Shown piece after piece: positions 23,408 to 35,500 of a stretch of DNA of 64,000 nt. A program made the position numbers and the translations under genes. This stretch comes from Hevea brasiliensis. Its lineage: Eukaryota; Streptophyta; Magnoliopsida; Malpighiales; Euphorbiaceae. Positions within the stretch are counted from its first letter, which is position 1, and each line of letters begins with the position of its first letter. The notes under the pieces were generated by a model. It did not search any database. It was not told the origin of the DNA and saw only the letters and a list, made by a program, of their open reading frames with translations. The stretch lies in NCBI RefSeq assembly GCF_030052815.1, contig NC_079505.1, forward strand, positions 64,837,399-64,901,398, in the 5' to 3' direction.

Positions 23408-24946
23408 ATGAGAGCTCGAGATGAGCCAGAGCCAGCTAATGTCATAAGGGGTACTTTCTCACTTTATGTTCTATCTATATGTGCATTAATTAATCCTGGC
23501 TCCACACATTCTTATGTGTGTATTGCCCCACCTATTGGTAGAGGGGTACAAGCAGAGGAGTTAGAGGAGGACATACAAATTACAAACCCTTTAGGCCTTA
23601 GTTTCATAGTGAAAAAGGTCTACAAGGTTTGTCCTCTGAGGATACAGGGTTATGAGTTTCTAGCTGACTTGATTAAGCTACCATTCCATGAGTTTGATGT
23701 GATATTGGGAATGGATTGGTTATCACATCATCAGGCGATGGTAGATTATCGGCTAAAGAGGATGTCACTACAAACAGCAGAAGGGGATGAGATTTCAGTT
23801 GTGGGTAAAGGAACGAGTTATCTTTCTACTATCATATCAGCCACAGCAGCCAGAAGAATGATAAGAAAGGGCTGTGAGGCTTTCTTAGCACATGTGGTTG
23901 ACACCAGGAAGACTAACCCAAGCATATAGGAGATCCCCACAGTATGTGAATTTTCGGATGTGTTTCCTAAAGAGTTGTCAGGTTTGCCACCTGATAGAGA
24001 AGTGGAGTTTGCTATAGAGGTTATGTCGGGTAATACACCTATCTCCATTGCTCCATATAGGATGGCACCTACTGAACTAAGAGAGTTGAAAGTTCAGTTA
24101 CAGGAGCTACTGGATAAGGGTTTCATATGCCCTAGTGTGTTGCCCTGGGGAGCACCGGTGCTATTTGTGAAGAAAAAAGATGGTACACTTTGGCTATGTA
24201 TAGACTACCGGCAGCTGAATAAGGTGACTATGAAAAACAAATATCCTTTACCTCGGGTAGATGATCTGTTTAATCAGCTGAGGGGAGTTGGAGTATTCTC
24301 CAAGATAGATCTCAGATTAGGCTATCACCAGTTGAGAGTGAAGGAGACAGATGTTCCTAAAACTACTTTCAGGACCCGGTATGGACACGATGAGTTTTTA
24401 GTGATGTCATTTGGGCTGACAAATGAACCAGCAACTTTTATGGACCTAATGAACCGCATCTTTCATCCTTACTTGGATCAGTTCGTCGTGGTCTTTATAA
24501 ATGATATCTTGGTGTATTCTAAGAACCGGAAAGAGCATGATGAACACTTGAGAGTAGTACTACAGGCACTGCGGGAAAAGCAGTTGTATGCCAAGTTGTC
24601 CAAGTGTGACTTCTGGTTGGATGAGATATCCTTCCTTGGACACATTGTGTCAGCAGATGGGATCAGGGTAGATCTAAAGAAGATTGAAGCAATAGTTGAA
24701 TTGAAGCCTCCCAGAAATGTAACAAAGGTCAGAAGCTTTTTGGGGTTAGTAGGATACTGCAGGTGATTTGTGAAGGGATTCTCCCTTATAGCAGCCCCAC
24801 TGACTAAACTGCTACACAAGAATGCAAAGTTTGACTAGAATGATAAATGTCAAACCAGTTTTGAGAAGCTAAAGGCTATGATTACAGAAGCTCCAGTGTT
24901 GACACAGCCAGAGTCAGAGAAAGACTATGTGATCTACAGTGATGCC
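23408..24946 (+). pseudogene. Protease and reverse transcriptase, copy 2 (broken)
   Basis: It has the same order and lesions as copy 1. The protease triad reads N-P-G. The RT (23960-24766) active site reads F-I-N-D. Stops follow at the same places, and the frame breaks into LTR at about 24946. Copy 2 is closer to the family norm at two spots: [10 protein letters not shown] (copy 1 FRTLYG) and [13 protein letters not shown] (copy 1 NASVAF). Confidence 0.9.
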
Positions 24947-24947
24947 G

Positions 24948-25521
24948 AGAAATTATGAATTACCAGATAGAATTATTATTTCAATTATTTAGTTATTGTT
25001 ATTATAAATTATGCACCACTAAGCGTTATGCTTAGCGCTTTGGTTTTCCATCGCGTAGGTACTGGAGATTAACAGCTGCCACAGTAGTGTTTGGACAAAG
25101 TTTCGACAATATCTGCCATCGTCCAGAGTCACCTCACCAGTCTTTTATATTTTGGTAGGGCCCATGTATAGACTAGTATTTTGGTTCATTGTGTATAATC
25201 ATGATGTAATTACTAGTTTGTGATGTAAATAAAAATTATAATTACATATTTTGGATTGTGAATAAAGTTATAAATTTATGCATATGAATTGCTATATGAA
25301 TGAATGAATGAACTTGGAATGGTATGAACAGAAACGACATGATATGACATGTAGATAGATGAAATTATTTTTAATAGGTAACTAGTGAAAACTGCCAGAT
25401 GCCAACTAAATAGAGGAGGCATTGCCCGGGTCTCCACAGAAACAAGTTATAAAAAAAAAAAAAATTTTCTACACATGAATTACCTGAATTTAAATGATAT
25501 TAAAATTTAAATAGACATGAT
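24948..25521 (+). mobile_element. Truncated 3' LTR, copy 2 (left of the solo LTR)
   Basis: It is the same deletion-junction LTR fragment as 19088-19662. It ends with ATGAT (25517-25521), the left target duplicate of the solo LTR that follows. The remaining 3' end of the same LTR resumes at 31653. Confidence 0.9.
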
Positions 25522-26123
25522 TGTCGACACCATATTTTGGCCGACCTCCGAAGTTAAGGGACTTTAAAAATTGACTTCTTCATCCGATCTCAACCGATGT
25601 CCTTCAATCATAAATGACTTTTTCGAACTCACCGATTGCTCGACCATGGAATAAACCGATCCCATACTTAGTTAATAGTTTTCCAATCTCTTCTTACAAA
25701 TATTGTGGAACTTCATTTGGCTAATGTAAGGATTGGGTTCCAACTTGAATGCCCCAGGTATTAAAGTGAAATTAAGGTCTCTATCCGGTCTAATGACGAT
25801 CCCGATCTTTAGAATTCAAATCAATGTCCAAACTTTCCAATTCCAATGTTTTAAAGTCTTATCCGGTGCTTGGTCGTGGCTTAGTCTGATCTCAAGCTTA
25901 TCTATAACGTTTTTTCGATTTTTTATACTTAGGTTAATGGTTGCTTTTAAGTTTACTATCCAACACGTTCAAAGCAATTAAGTACTCATACAATTTGGAC
26001 ACTTTCCGATCTCATCAAAAAAATTGAACAAAAAGGACTTCATTGCATCTCAAAATAAAATTTACAAGTCATTCGGCTGGAGGGTCTCCCCTAGCCTGTT
26101 CTTTAGGTACATCGTCGTTTCTC

Positions 26124-27972
26124 TCATTTTCTCTCTCTCTCTCTCTCGAGCTCCTCGTCGCTCTTATCTTTGGCCTCTGGGGTGAGCTCATTCATCCAGG
26201 AGAAGTCCTCTTCAGGATACTGCTTCCTCAGCTCGGCTAGAAGGTCATTATGGGCATTCACATAAGCCCCGGCCTCCTTTGTAGTGCTCTCCTCTTCCTT
26301 AGCTTGGAGCTCCTCATCCTTGGCTCGGAGCTCTTCCTCTTTCGCCCGAAGGTCTTCAGCATAACGAGCGAGATCGGCAGACCAACCAGCTCGAGAGTCT
26401 TCAAGTTCTCGTTCCACTTCTGCTATCCTCTCCTCATAATGTTTCATCTGATCTTCCATTCTGGCGATGTAGTCATTAGCAGAGGAGAGCTGAGCTTGTG
26501 TAGCGGAGGCGTCTTGGACCACCTTAAGGATCTCTTTCTTTAAGGCGTGGGCTTTCTCTCTGAGTTTGTGCTGGTTTGCAATGGCTTCTAAGCCTAAGCT
26601 CATTGTCTGAGCTAAGATATCATCAAGGCTCTCCTCTGCCAACCTGTTCTGATCTTCATGGAAGCAAATGGAAGCTCCCATGACTTTGGCCAGGTCGGGA
26701 TTCCCTCTAGTAGAGCGGTTCCTTTCTAGCGAATGGATTAGAAGTTGAGCGCCCCAAAAAAGCGTCCTGACCGTGGGACCAAAAGACTCCCCTTCCACAT
26801 TGGAAGAGATTGGAGGAGGAGGGGGAGGTGGAAGCTCGATTTGCTGAGGAGCAGGAGCGATGCCCTCTACCTCAGGGATCGGTTGCTCTTGAGATCGAGG
26901 AGGAGAGCTCAGTACCTCTACTGATTCACGACGAGGGGTCTGAGCATCAGCAATGGTGGCCCCCTTCATCGCCCTCACTTTTCTGGAGACCTCCCTTTTT
27001 CGCTTGTAGCTCTCCTTGGAAGTATCGCCGCCCACTATACCTACACAAAGAAGAAGTCAGTGAGTTCGCTAAGATTCAGAGACTAGAGATATGGGTAGTA
27101 CCACGGCTGAGGTCAGAGAGTTAAAGCTCGTATTCTTCATCAGTGATCAGTCACATCATCCAATTCTTCAGTTTGGCCATCACCACATCTAAGCACGAGA
27201 ATTTTTGGGTGGACGCCTGAGACTTTAACTCTTTCACTACGACATCTTCGTCCTTACTTAAGGCGATCCTTTTTGGGATCGAAGCAACCAGGTATTGCCA
27301 ACTTCGTGGGATGCCCTCAAAGCCGTTCCAAATCTTGCTCCTCAAAATGAAGAACTAGTTCTTACAATTCTTTAATGAAGAAGGGAAATCGGTAAAGAGA
27401 GAACAGTTAGGCTTAGCCTGAAAGAACTAGAACTCATCATCCTTCCTTCGGGCGAGCCTATGTAGTTCGGCAAAGACTTTAGCTATGGGTTCCAGTCCCT
27501 TAGCTCGGCAAAGGCCTCGGAAAGCTATTAGAGTCCGCTAGGAGTTCAGATGCACTTGAGCTACCGAGACGTGGTAGAATTTTAGGACAGCCTTATAAAA
27601 TTCGTCCAAAGGAAAACGAAGCTGGACCTTCAGTTGCTCTTCATATACCATGATGAGATCGCTCTCATCGAAGAAGTGATCAGCCCGATGATCGCCATGG
27701 CATTTGATCAGTTTAAAGGAGTTGATCCACAGATTGTACTCCTGACTTATAGATTGAAGATCGGTTTCCCTCAGAACCGAAGGCAATTCATCTACTGGCA
27801 AGTTTTCTCTTCTGGAAGATGCCCCTCGCCTCGGTCTGGCAGCCAGACCAGTTATCGGAATGAGGGCTGTGCTGGTTTGACCACCTGATCTAATTACATC
27901 ACCCTCTTTTGAGGTCCATGAAATATGGACAGAAGGCAAGCTCGCAGCTCTCTGACCCTCGGCGCCACTCAT
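26124..27972 (-). pseudogene. Antisense LTR gene 1, PF04195-like protein (broken), in the solo LTR
   Basis: From ATG at 27972 (MSGAEGQRAAS) the first exon carries a domain like PF04195 (putative gypsy-type transposon protein), e.g. FPLDEFYKAVLKFYHV and SSLKN...FFILRSKIWNGFEG. A 61-nt GT-AG stretch near 27103-27043 joins it in frame to a second exon. That exon runs as one open frame from about 27035 to 26124: a basic start (KESYKRKREVSRK), a Pro-rich linker, and a long charged coiled coil ending ELERERERK. Several Trp codons have become TAG (for example near 27541), so it is dead. The function of this family is unknown. A minus-strand TATA box lies at 28128-28135. Confidence 0.75.
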
Positions 27973-28127
27973 TTTCAAGAAAACAAAAGAAGTTTAATTA
28001 AGAAAAGAATCAAAACCCTTACCAGAATGTAATCAGTGCCGGAAATACTTGAAGAAATGAGAGAATATTAAAATTACTAGCAAAGTGCTGAAAGTGACTT
28101 AAGGGAGCAACTGATTAACCCTCCCCC

Positions 28128-28135
28128 TATTTATA
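28128..28135 (-). promoter_or_regulatory. TATA box of antisense gene 1 (solo LTR)
   Basis: TATAAATA on the minus strand lies about 156 bp before the ATG at 27972. The related LTR has the same box at the same distance (48278-48285). It is preceded by the TAAATGCTCAG block shared with the second antisense promoter. Confidence 0.65.
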
Positions 28136-28379
28136 CCCATCTGAGCATTTAATGCTCACAAAGTCCCAAGCGGCGCATCAGTTAGTGGAATCGACTCGCT
28201 TTGCTGACACGTTGTGAAAGGTTCTAGAAACACAATAATAAATTCAAACAAATGAGATCGGCTTACTAAAGTCAATTTTCAAACTCCAGGATTGACAAAT
28301 AGCAACCAGATCGGATGCACTTATCAGAGATCGAAAAATAATGCGATAATGAAACAAGATGTTTAAATAAAATTTCATT

Positions 28380-28500
28380 TCATTTCAAAAGATCGGATTA
28401 CATCAGTTGGGCGATCTCAAAAGATCGGATTACATCAATTAGGAGATCTCAAAAGATCGGATTACATTATTTGTGCGATCTCTAAAGATCGGCACTACAT
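28380..28500. repeat. Four short palindrome-bearing repeats in the LTR
   Basis: About four copies of an aaaagatcggattacat unit lie at a spacing of 35-36 bp, separated by gcgatctc-like joints so that gatcg/cgatc pairs form small inverted repeats. Fewer copies occur at 48552-48650 of the other LTR. Confidence 0.8.
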
Positions 28501-28563
28501 CTCACCTAGTAGCAGCCTATGTCAAAGCCTAGTCTTGTGGCTGAATCAAAAGATGTGTTTGGA

Positions 28564-28956
28564 TTAGAAAGCCGACCATAAGTATTGGATAGATGTGCAG
28601 CTCAGATAGACTATGACTCTCATGATGGTGAGCAGAGTTATCGTCGATGTCATCAACCAGAACCGAGCTACAGTTGGGATGCCCGATGTGGTGAGGAGCC
28701 AAATGAACTTCAAGAGGCGGTCATCGACATTAAGATTGAAATTAGCAGTACTCTTGCCCGAGATCGGCCCACTAATTATACTGGTAGACAGATTCGAGAT
28801 CGGCATGATCATCATTTTCGATCTTAATCGGTAAATTAGTCCGGTTCCCTCACTGTCATCAGATATTGTTCTCATGATTCTCTGATCACCGGGATCATAA
28901 ATTTTCAGATGAGAGGCAAAGAAAACAGTCAAAAAAAGATTAAAAGCAGTCACCAT
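28564..28956 (-). pseudogene. Antisense LTR ORF 2, conserved small protein (solo LTR copy)
   Basis: ATG at 28956 opens a 130-codon frame beginning MVTAFNLFLTVFFASHLK with a hydrophobic N-terminus, then KIYDPGD, SDDSEGTGL and WLLTTSGIPT. The same protein, at about 120 codons, lies at 48752-49114 in the other LTR with many residues conserved. The frame is open here, but expression and function are unknown. A TATA-like box lies about 90 bp upstream on the minus strand (29044-29053). I do not recognise a family. Confidence 0.5.
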
Positions 28957-29043
28957 AATTGGAGTTATTACCGGAGAAACTAGAATCAGAGAAATCGAGA
29001 AATTGAAAGAGAAGTGAAATATGAAAGGGCTTTCTCGCGGGTG

Positions 29044-29053
29044 CATATATATA
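29044..29053 (-). promoter_or_regulatory. TATA box of antisense ORF 2 (solo LTR)
   Basis: TATATATATG on the minus strand lies about 90 bp before the ATG at 28956. The block TAAATGCTCAGGCCC sits just upstream, nearly the same as upstream of antisense gene 1. Confidence 0.55.
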
Positions 29054-29698
29054 GGGCCTGAGCATTTATTGCACACAGAAACCGAAGCGGATGCATCGGC
29101 AACCTAAGAATTAATTACTTTGACCAAGGCAGGATGGATAAAGAGGAAAAATCTAGAATGGGAGAGATCAGGAAGCAACGGGGGACCCGATGTGAGGAAG
29201 ATCAAAAAAGGAAAGGGTCATAATAGAGAGATCGAAAGGAATAGAGATCAGAAAGCATGAAGAGGATAAAATAACCTCTAATCAACTCTCTTCATAATCA
29301 GTGCCGAGTTAGTTAAAGCGTTGCAGGCGGATCAAATCTTCACCGCACACCTCAACTGTAGAAAAGCTCACCTAGCTGACAGATGCTAAAATAGTTACTA
29401 CAGTCCTGTACACCTTGATCTCAACTATTGATCATACTTGTAAGGACGAACCCGGAGCCCTTGGATCGAAAGGTAGACCACAGGATCGACGCTTTTTATT
29501 CCTAGCCCTCGGATCCATCTTGTAGGCAAGACCCTGAGCCGTTGGATTAAAAGGAGAAAGGACGGATATTCTGAATAGGATCCCAGCCCTCCATTTTGAT
29601 TCCCTTTATTTCTTAGACATCGGATCATGTACCTTTGAATCCAAACCCTCCATCTCCCCCAGGGAGATCCTGACCCTTCATTAAGAGCACCCGTTCCC

Positions 29699-29706
29699 TA
29701 TAAATA
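29699..29706 (+). promoter_or_regulatory. Sense TATA box of the solo LTR
   Basis: TATAAATA on the plus strand is preceded by gcacccgttccc and followed by tctgcatgc. The same layout occurs at 49831-49838. It is the likely start region of the genomic transcript, leaving about 1.9 kb of R-U5. Confidence 0.7.
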
Positions 29707-30725
29707 TCTGCATGCAATACTGTAGAAGGGAGGGACGAAAAAGGTGGTGGTGATTATAGTGGAAAGGCTCTGAAATTTAATTCAGTCTTGCTACTCTACC
29801 GTTTTAAGCTTTCATAAAATCGGGAAACTTCAGAAACCAGTTTTCTTAAGTATCTCCATTAAAGGAGTTTTGGACCCTGAAATTCTTCATTTTCAGTCTG
29901 TTCATTACTCTACGATACCATTTATTTTAGTTTTGTCTTCATCACCCTAACATCAGCATATTATTCTCCAAGCTTGATCTCATTTCGACTCGGTTATCGT
30001 TGCTTCGGCTCAACTGCATTCTGACCTGATTCTTGTTACTTCGAAGTAAGCATTAGTCCCTGGACCATCAACTTTTAACTCTACAATATTTGTGGTCCCA
30101 GAAGTTAGTTCAATAGCCTCAACCTCCCACAGGTAAGTGTCTAGACTGTCACTTTATCGAATGCTTGTGTTTTAATTTCTCTGCTTTTATTCTCGAAATT
30201 TCCATTAAGTTCAGTTGCACTAAAAATCCCAACGTAGATTATTCAGGCCGATAGTTATTTCTTGAGTTTACTTCTTCTATTCATTAGTAAACTTTATTTA
30301 TTTCTTCTTATTTTTCATTTCCTTCGAAAATAGGTGTTCTGGTTGTGGGCAAATTGTAGGTAACTAAAAAAAATAAATATTGGCAGAAGTATCTTAACGT
30401 GAAAATTTTCGAACAAATACAAATAACAAAAGGTTGAATAGTAAATCAGATGAGAAAGTTATGAGGTCAAGCTACGAAATGAGCCCAGGAGATAACATAA
30501 TAGAGCGGAATCGAGAAGAGATTGGGTCCCGGACTAGTAACCAAAAGAGATTAGATATCGCCAGTCAAAGAGTTCTGATAAGGTGATCATATAGGATATC
30601 GGCGAGAAGTTCGGTCTTGTATCCACCCTATAGTTATAAGGCTCAGTGGGTTAAGAAAAGCTTTGCGCGGGTTTCTGGTGCTCTATGGCACCAGAATCCT
30701 TAATTCAAAGTCCTTACGATATACG

Positions 30726-31200
30726 ATCCTAACAAATACTCTAAGAGACCAAGGAGAGTTCTTACCTAATTCTCATTTAAATAAAACATGGAGATCGAAG
30801 GAGAGTTCTTATCCGAGATCCTTCGCTTAAAATTTTAAATCAAATACTCTAAGAGACCGGGTAGAGTTCTTACCTGATTCTCATTTAAATAAAACATAGA
30901 GATCGGAGGAGAGTTCTTATCCGAGATCCTTCACTTAAAATTTTAAACTGAAAACATGCAAATCGGGGGAGAGTTCTTACCTGATTCTCATTTAAATAAA
31001 AAACACGGAGATCGGAGGATAGTTCTTATCCGAGATCCTTCACTTAAAATTTTTAAACCAAATATTCTAGGAGATCGGGGGAGAGTTCTTACCCGATTCT
31101 CAGCCAAAACCTTAATAAAATATGTAGAGATCGGAGGAGAGTTCTTATCTGAAATCTCCCGCTTAAAACTCTAAAAACATACCTGGAGATTAGTAAAAAC
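30726..31200 (+). repeat. Dimeric tandem repeats in the LTR leader
   Basis: About eight units share gatcggaggagagttctta and alternate between two kinds. One continues cctgattctcatttaaat and the other tccgagatccttcactt. About four dimers of roughly 115 bp result. The related LTR has five monomers of one kind only (about 50810-51115). Confidence 0.85.
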
Positions 31201-31652
31201 TTCTTCTCCGAGCTCTCTTAACAAAATCCAAATTAAAATAACACAACTCCAATACACTAGATAACTTTACTCGACACCTAATCACTAAAGGGTCATCTCA
31301 TGCACTTGTGTTCTTGGGGCAATCCAAAATAAGTGAAATATCAAACATTCCTTTATGTCGCACAAAGGATTAACATCATCACTATCCCAACCCTCTAATT
31401 ATCTTTTTAACTTATGAAGAGCATAATATTAAATCTGTTTACCCTCACTGAGGGATGAAGTGGGGTGCCTAACAACTTCCCCACCCGTTTACGGACCCCG
31501 AACCTAGAATCTCTGTCTTTGAAGTGGTTGCTTTTTAATTTACCTTCACAAATGGTTTTCTTTAATTTCCCTCAAAATTAAAGTGGTGACTTCTCACTTT
31601 TCCCACTTCGGTGAAGAGCTTCGTCCAGGCGACCGTAAAATACCTTGCAACA

Positions 31653-31735
31653 ATGATAAGACAGGATAGAGTGCTCCGGCACCGAATGTGGTACTTCTTG
31701 CTTGGCTATACAGTAGACGAGTAAGGGGCGCCACA
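31653..31735 (+). mobile_element. 3' terminal 83 bp of the composite element's 3' LTR
   Basis: It resumes with ATGATAAGACAGGATAGAG after the solo LTR and ends GGGGCGCCACA, followed by the target duplicate ATAAA. Confidence 0.9.
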
Positions 31736-31740
31736 ATAAA

Positions 31741-31978
31741 TGTACCATTAATAAATTGTAGTTAAAGTAATTAATATATGTCATTTAGTATTAGTGGAAT
31801 ATATATTAAAAAAGAAAAATAAAATTTAATTACTTTCATATGTTAAAGTCCCGTTTATCATCAAGGTTGGGGGCTAAAAAATCACTTTTTGAAAAAGTAC
31901 ACTTTAAATATTTTTGAAAAAAGCAGTTTAAAAAGTTAACTAATTATTTACGTTCAATTTTAAAAATTGTGAAAAAAT
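31741..31978. other. AT-rich spacer
   Basis: Flanking DNA of the composite insertion. Nothing recognisable. Confidence 0.5.
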
Positions 31979-32450
31979 GCAACACCCTAATTTTTGGAAA
32001 AGAAAGTATAATGATAATAATAGATGTATTGGAAGATGGAGGCTCAATTTGTAAAAGTTTTGGGAAGAAAGTTAAATTTCAAATTGGACTTATAAGTAAA
32101 TCTTTAGAAGTTTTGGGTGGAAAATGGAATTTTAAAAAGATTCAAGGACCAAAATGGAGTTTTTTTCTTTTTGTTTTTTAAGAAAAAAAGTGGACAGTTG
32201 ATTGCTTCTACTCTACACAGTCCACTTGACTTTCTTTTCCAACGTTGAAAAAGGGAAAGAAAGAATAATAGGGAAAGAAGGAAAGAATGGAGGAGGAAGA
32301 TGAGGAGGAGGAGGAGGAGAAGGGAAGGAGAGAGAAAAGTAGCCAAATTTTTAGAGTTTCTACAATGAGAGTGGACACCAGTAGTGAAAAGAGGAGTGTG
32401 GTTTGAAATACTAGAAACTAGCATAATGCTAATGCTATACATGGATAATT
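31979..32450 (+). mobile_element. Probable gypsy LTR fragment
   Basis: It opens TGCAACACCCTAATTTTTGG and continues with a ggaccaaaatgg block, a gtggaca...tccactt inverted pair and an AG-rich leader. This resembles the start of plant Del/Tekay LTRs (TGTAACACCC type). No right end or coding part is present. Confidence 0.45.
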
Positions 32451-32502
32451 TATAATTTATAATTTTTTAATTTAATTTTTAATTATATTCTAAATAAAGT
32501 AA

Positions 32503-32563
<61 letters not shown>
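32503..32563. repeat. (ATT)n microsatellite
   Basis: About 20 ATT trinucleotides. Confidence 0.95.
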
Positions 32564-32564
<1 letters not shown>

Positions 32565-35500
32565 GTTAATTTTATCCGAATTTCCCTCTTATTTAACTAG
32601 TAATTTTATTAATTAATTTTTGTTGTAATTAATTAAAATACTTTATTTAATTCTTTTTATACATATATTAATAGTAGTTTTTATGATTACTTCGTTTAAA
32701 ATGTAATAAAATTACTTTATTCATAAAAATAATTTAAACTTTATGAAAATTTTATATTTTATCTCATAATATATGTAAATTAATATTTATTTTTTATGGG
32801 TTATAGAAAATATATTAGATTAATGAGAAAATAATTTTATTTAAAAAAAATGCAAATATAATATTTTTAAGTAATATAATAAGAAATATATTAAATTACA
32901 AATAATGAATTGAATTATTTAATTTTAATAATAATAAAAATATATAACATTATTATTAATTAAAAATGATATTTTATTATATTTTTTTTAAAAATGCTAT
33001 ATCTTTAAATTTTTGTAAAGTGTAACTTTTTTTATTAATATGATCTATTTTTTTATAAAATAATTCTTTTACAAAAATTATTATCATTTTTACATAAATT
33101 TATGATATAACATACATATATATGTTTCATAAAAATTAAAATTTTTAAATAAATATGCAATATATGCATATATAATGAAATATCATAATTTTTAATTAAC
33201 CCAATAAATTTTAAAAAATACACAACATTTTTTTAAAAGACAGTTTCCATAATTTTGATACTGTAAATTTAATTTTTAAATCATTTTTATTTAAGTTAAA
33301 GTTTCGATGTAATTATATTTGCCATTCATATTTGATATTCTATTAGTGCACAAAAATATAGTTGAAAGATGATTTCAGCATTAAAATATAATTATTTTAT
33401 TAAAATTGAAAAATAATTCTATTGAAAACTAATGATAATAAAATAATAGATAATCAAAATATTAGTTCGAAGTGTGATGATATAATTTTAGCACAAGCCA
33501 CTATCTTTCAGGATTCATGAACTTTTCCTAATAATAAGAGTGTAACTTGCATATTTGGGTGAACTATAATCATAGATATTTCTTTTATAAAGCTATTATA
33601 ATTAATTATTAAAATTATTTTGTGAGAAAAAGTGTCACAATATAATGTATTTCACTAATAAATATAATATATAAATGCAAAATTTATATATAAGTTATAA
33701 TTAAATATCAAATATAATTAATATTTGATCAACTTTAAAATAAAAATTGTCAATTGTTATTTACTTTATTTAATATTTAATTGGGAGTTACCATTGATAT
33801 CCCAATTATCATAGTTGCAAAATAGATATGGACATTATATGTTTAGCTACATACAATATTGCTGTTAATGAAAAAAATTCTATTTGAGATTGTATAGAAA
33901 ATTTAAATTAATTAAAAAAATAATTTTGATGTGATTGGAAAAATATTTAGAAAATATTTCATTACTTTAAAATTATAATAATTAATTAATTGTATTAAAT
34001 TTAAAATTTTTAATAAATAATATTAATACGCAGAATAAAGATTAAATATGAGCTTGATGCGTATATTTGTAAAAATAAAACTCAAGAAATAATTTTATAA
34101 TATTAATATATCGTGATATATATAATGTATTTTAAATTAGTAAAATTTATATGAATAAAAATTTTATTTTAATAAAATTAAAGTGTAATAACTGCATTAC
34201 ATTTATTACTGAAATTTTAAATAATAAAATTAATAAATTAATAGCCTCAAATGATACATATAACTCACATATTATGTTTATATATTTTTTATTTTTTTAT
34301 TATATATGTCACATATATAAATACAATTTATTTTATTTAATTTTTTTTCAAATTTTGTTATATATATAACATTGGATATATAATTTTTTATTAATTTTAA
34401 GATATATAATTCTTAAATTTTTAAAATGAAATAAAATATTAAAAACTTTAAGAAATATCAAATAAGAAATTTATAAAAAATAATAATTGAATAGACATGT
34501 TTTCAAATATTTAGTCTTGAAAATTGAGGTAACAATGGCAATAATAAAAATACTTTAGAAGGAAAATAAAAAGAGAATTAAATAAAAACATAATTAAATA
34601 CTCATCATAAATGACAATAATTACTATATCTGTAACACATGACAATTTGGGTATGATAGGCGCCATGTGGTAATACAATAGAGAATGTCATATGACAATA
34701 TCATGAAAGGGAATGTCACCTGTTAGCCTCTTGAAAATACTTATCTACTTTATATATAGAGAAAGATTAGAGAGAGAAAAAGAGAAAGAAGAGAGACAAA
34801 GGAACAGAGGTAGAGAAAGAAATTTAACTTTGAAGGCTTGATTTGAGAAAATGATTAAGAGTTATGGTGCATAATTGGTATCTATGGAATTAGGAGGAGG
34901 AGGAGAAGAACAATATTTTGGTGTGCCCATATCCAGTGATCGTCATAATCGAGTGGTGGCTGGCGGCTTTGAGTGGCGGCCAGCAGCTATGTGTGGCAGA
35001 ACTAGTGGCGGCCCTAGTGACCTTTGGCCGTGATTCAACTTGCAAAAGCTTCCTCATAAATTTTAGAATTTTTGAGACAGATAAACCTTGGGTGACAAAT
35101 TTCTTCTTATTTTCTAATCTGTGGTGTTTTATTGCAATGTTTCTTAGACTATATAAATTGGGGGAAAATTATATGATGCTACTAAATTTATTTAATTTTT
35201 CATCATGATTCAATTTGATTCTATTATATAATTTTTCATCCTTATTTCGATGTTATTCCATGCATACTAGCAAGTTTAGAAAGAGAGATAGAGGGAAAAT
35301 AATAACCCGGCAGTGAGGTTAGTAGCAAGTTATGAAGAGATAGTAGCAAAGTTTAGTAGTGATGAATTAATATTTTAAAATTATGAGAAGTATTATGAGA
35401 TTGTGGTTTAGTATGATGAATTTTAGTTGCTTTGGGAGGCAATAATTGATTTACCAGAATTATTATAGTAGTAAAGAGCTACCCATAGAGAGAGTGAAGC

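Larger units (their letters stand above)
14184..25899 (+). repeat. 5.86-kb tandem segmental duplication
   Basis: 14184-20040 and 20041-25899 are two direct copies in head-to-tail order. They differ by roughly 1% by eye, including a 6-bp difference in the gag CAG/CCA run. The junction at 20040/20041 joins the Ogre/Tat-like LTR (ctcaagctt) to the interior of the Tekay-like LTR (tttcatgaag). The unit crosses two nested elements, so it arose by unequal exchange or replication error after nesting, not by transposition. Confidence 0.95.
25522..31652 (+). mobile_element. Ogre/Tat-like solo LTR, 6,131 bp
   Basis: It starts TGTCGACACCAT and ends CCTTGCAACA, flanked by ATGAT on both sides (25517-25521 and 31653-31657). 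It has no primer site or internal coding region. It is a diverged relative of the LTR at 45666-51509, with the same order of parts: two antisense gene remnants, short palindromic repeats, a sense TATA box, a long leader with tandem repeats, and a GC-rich stem-loop. An LTR of this length is typical of Ogre-type Tat elements. Confidence 0.9.
12716..31735 (+). mobile_element. Composite Tekay/Del-like gypsy insertion with nested solo LTR and tandem duplication
   Basis: The 19-kb unit is flanked by ATAAA (12711-12715 and 31736-31740), with LTR ends TGTAACGCCC and GGGGCGCCACA. Parts in order: 5' LTR; gag-pro-RT copy 1; truncated LTR; piece of an Ogre/Tat-like LTR; partial LTR; gag-pro-RT copy 2; truncated LTR; whole Ogre/Tat-like solo LTR; last 83 bp of the 3' LTR. 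RNase H, integrase and any chromodomain have been deleted. The order of events is insertion, internal deletion, insertion and collapse of the second element, then tandem duplication. Confidence 0.9.

Noticed and set aside
26043..27124. Plus-strand frames in the LTR such as 26250-26543 and 26810-27124
   Set aside because: Shadows of the antisense gene; not conserved as proteins between the LTR families.
30956..31174. Plus-strand frame of 72 codons in the solo LTR leader
   Set aside because: Produced by the dimeric leader repeats; not present in the other LTR.
34918..35208. 96-codon frame with GTG start
   Set aside because: No ATG start, no recognisable similarity, in spacer with no gene context.
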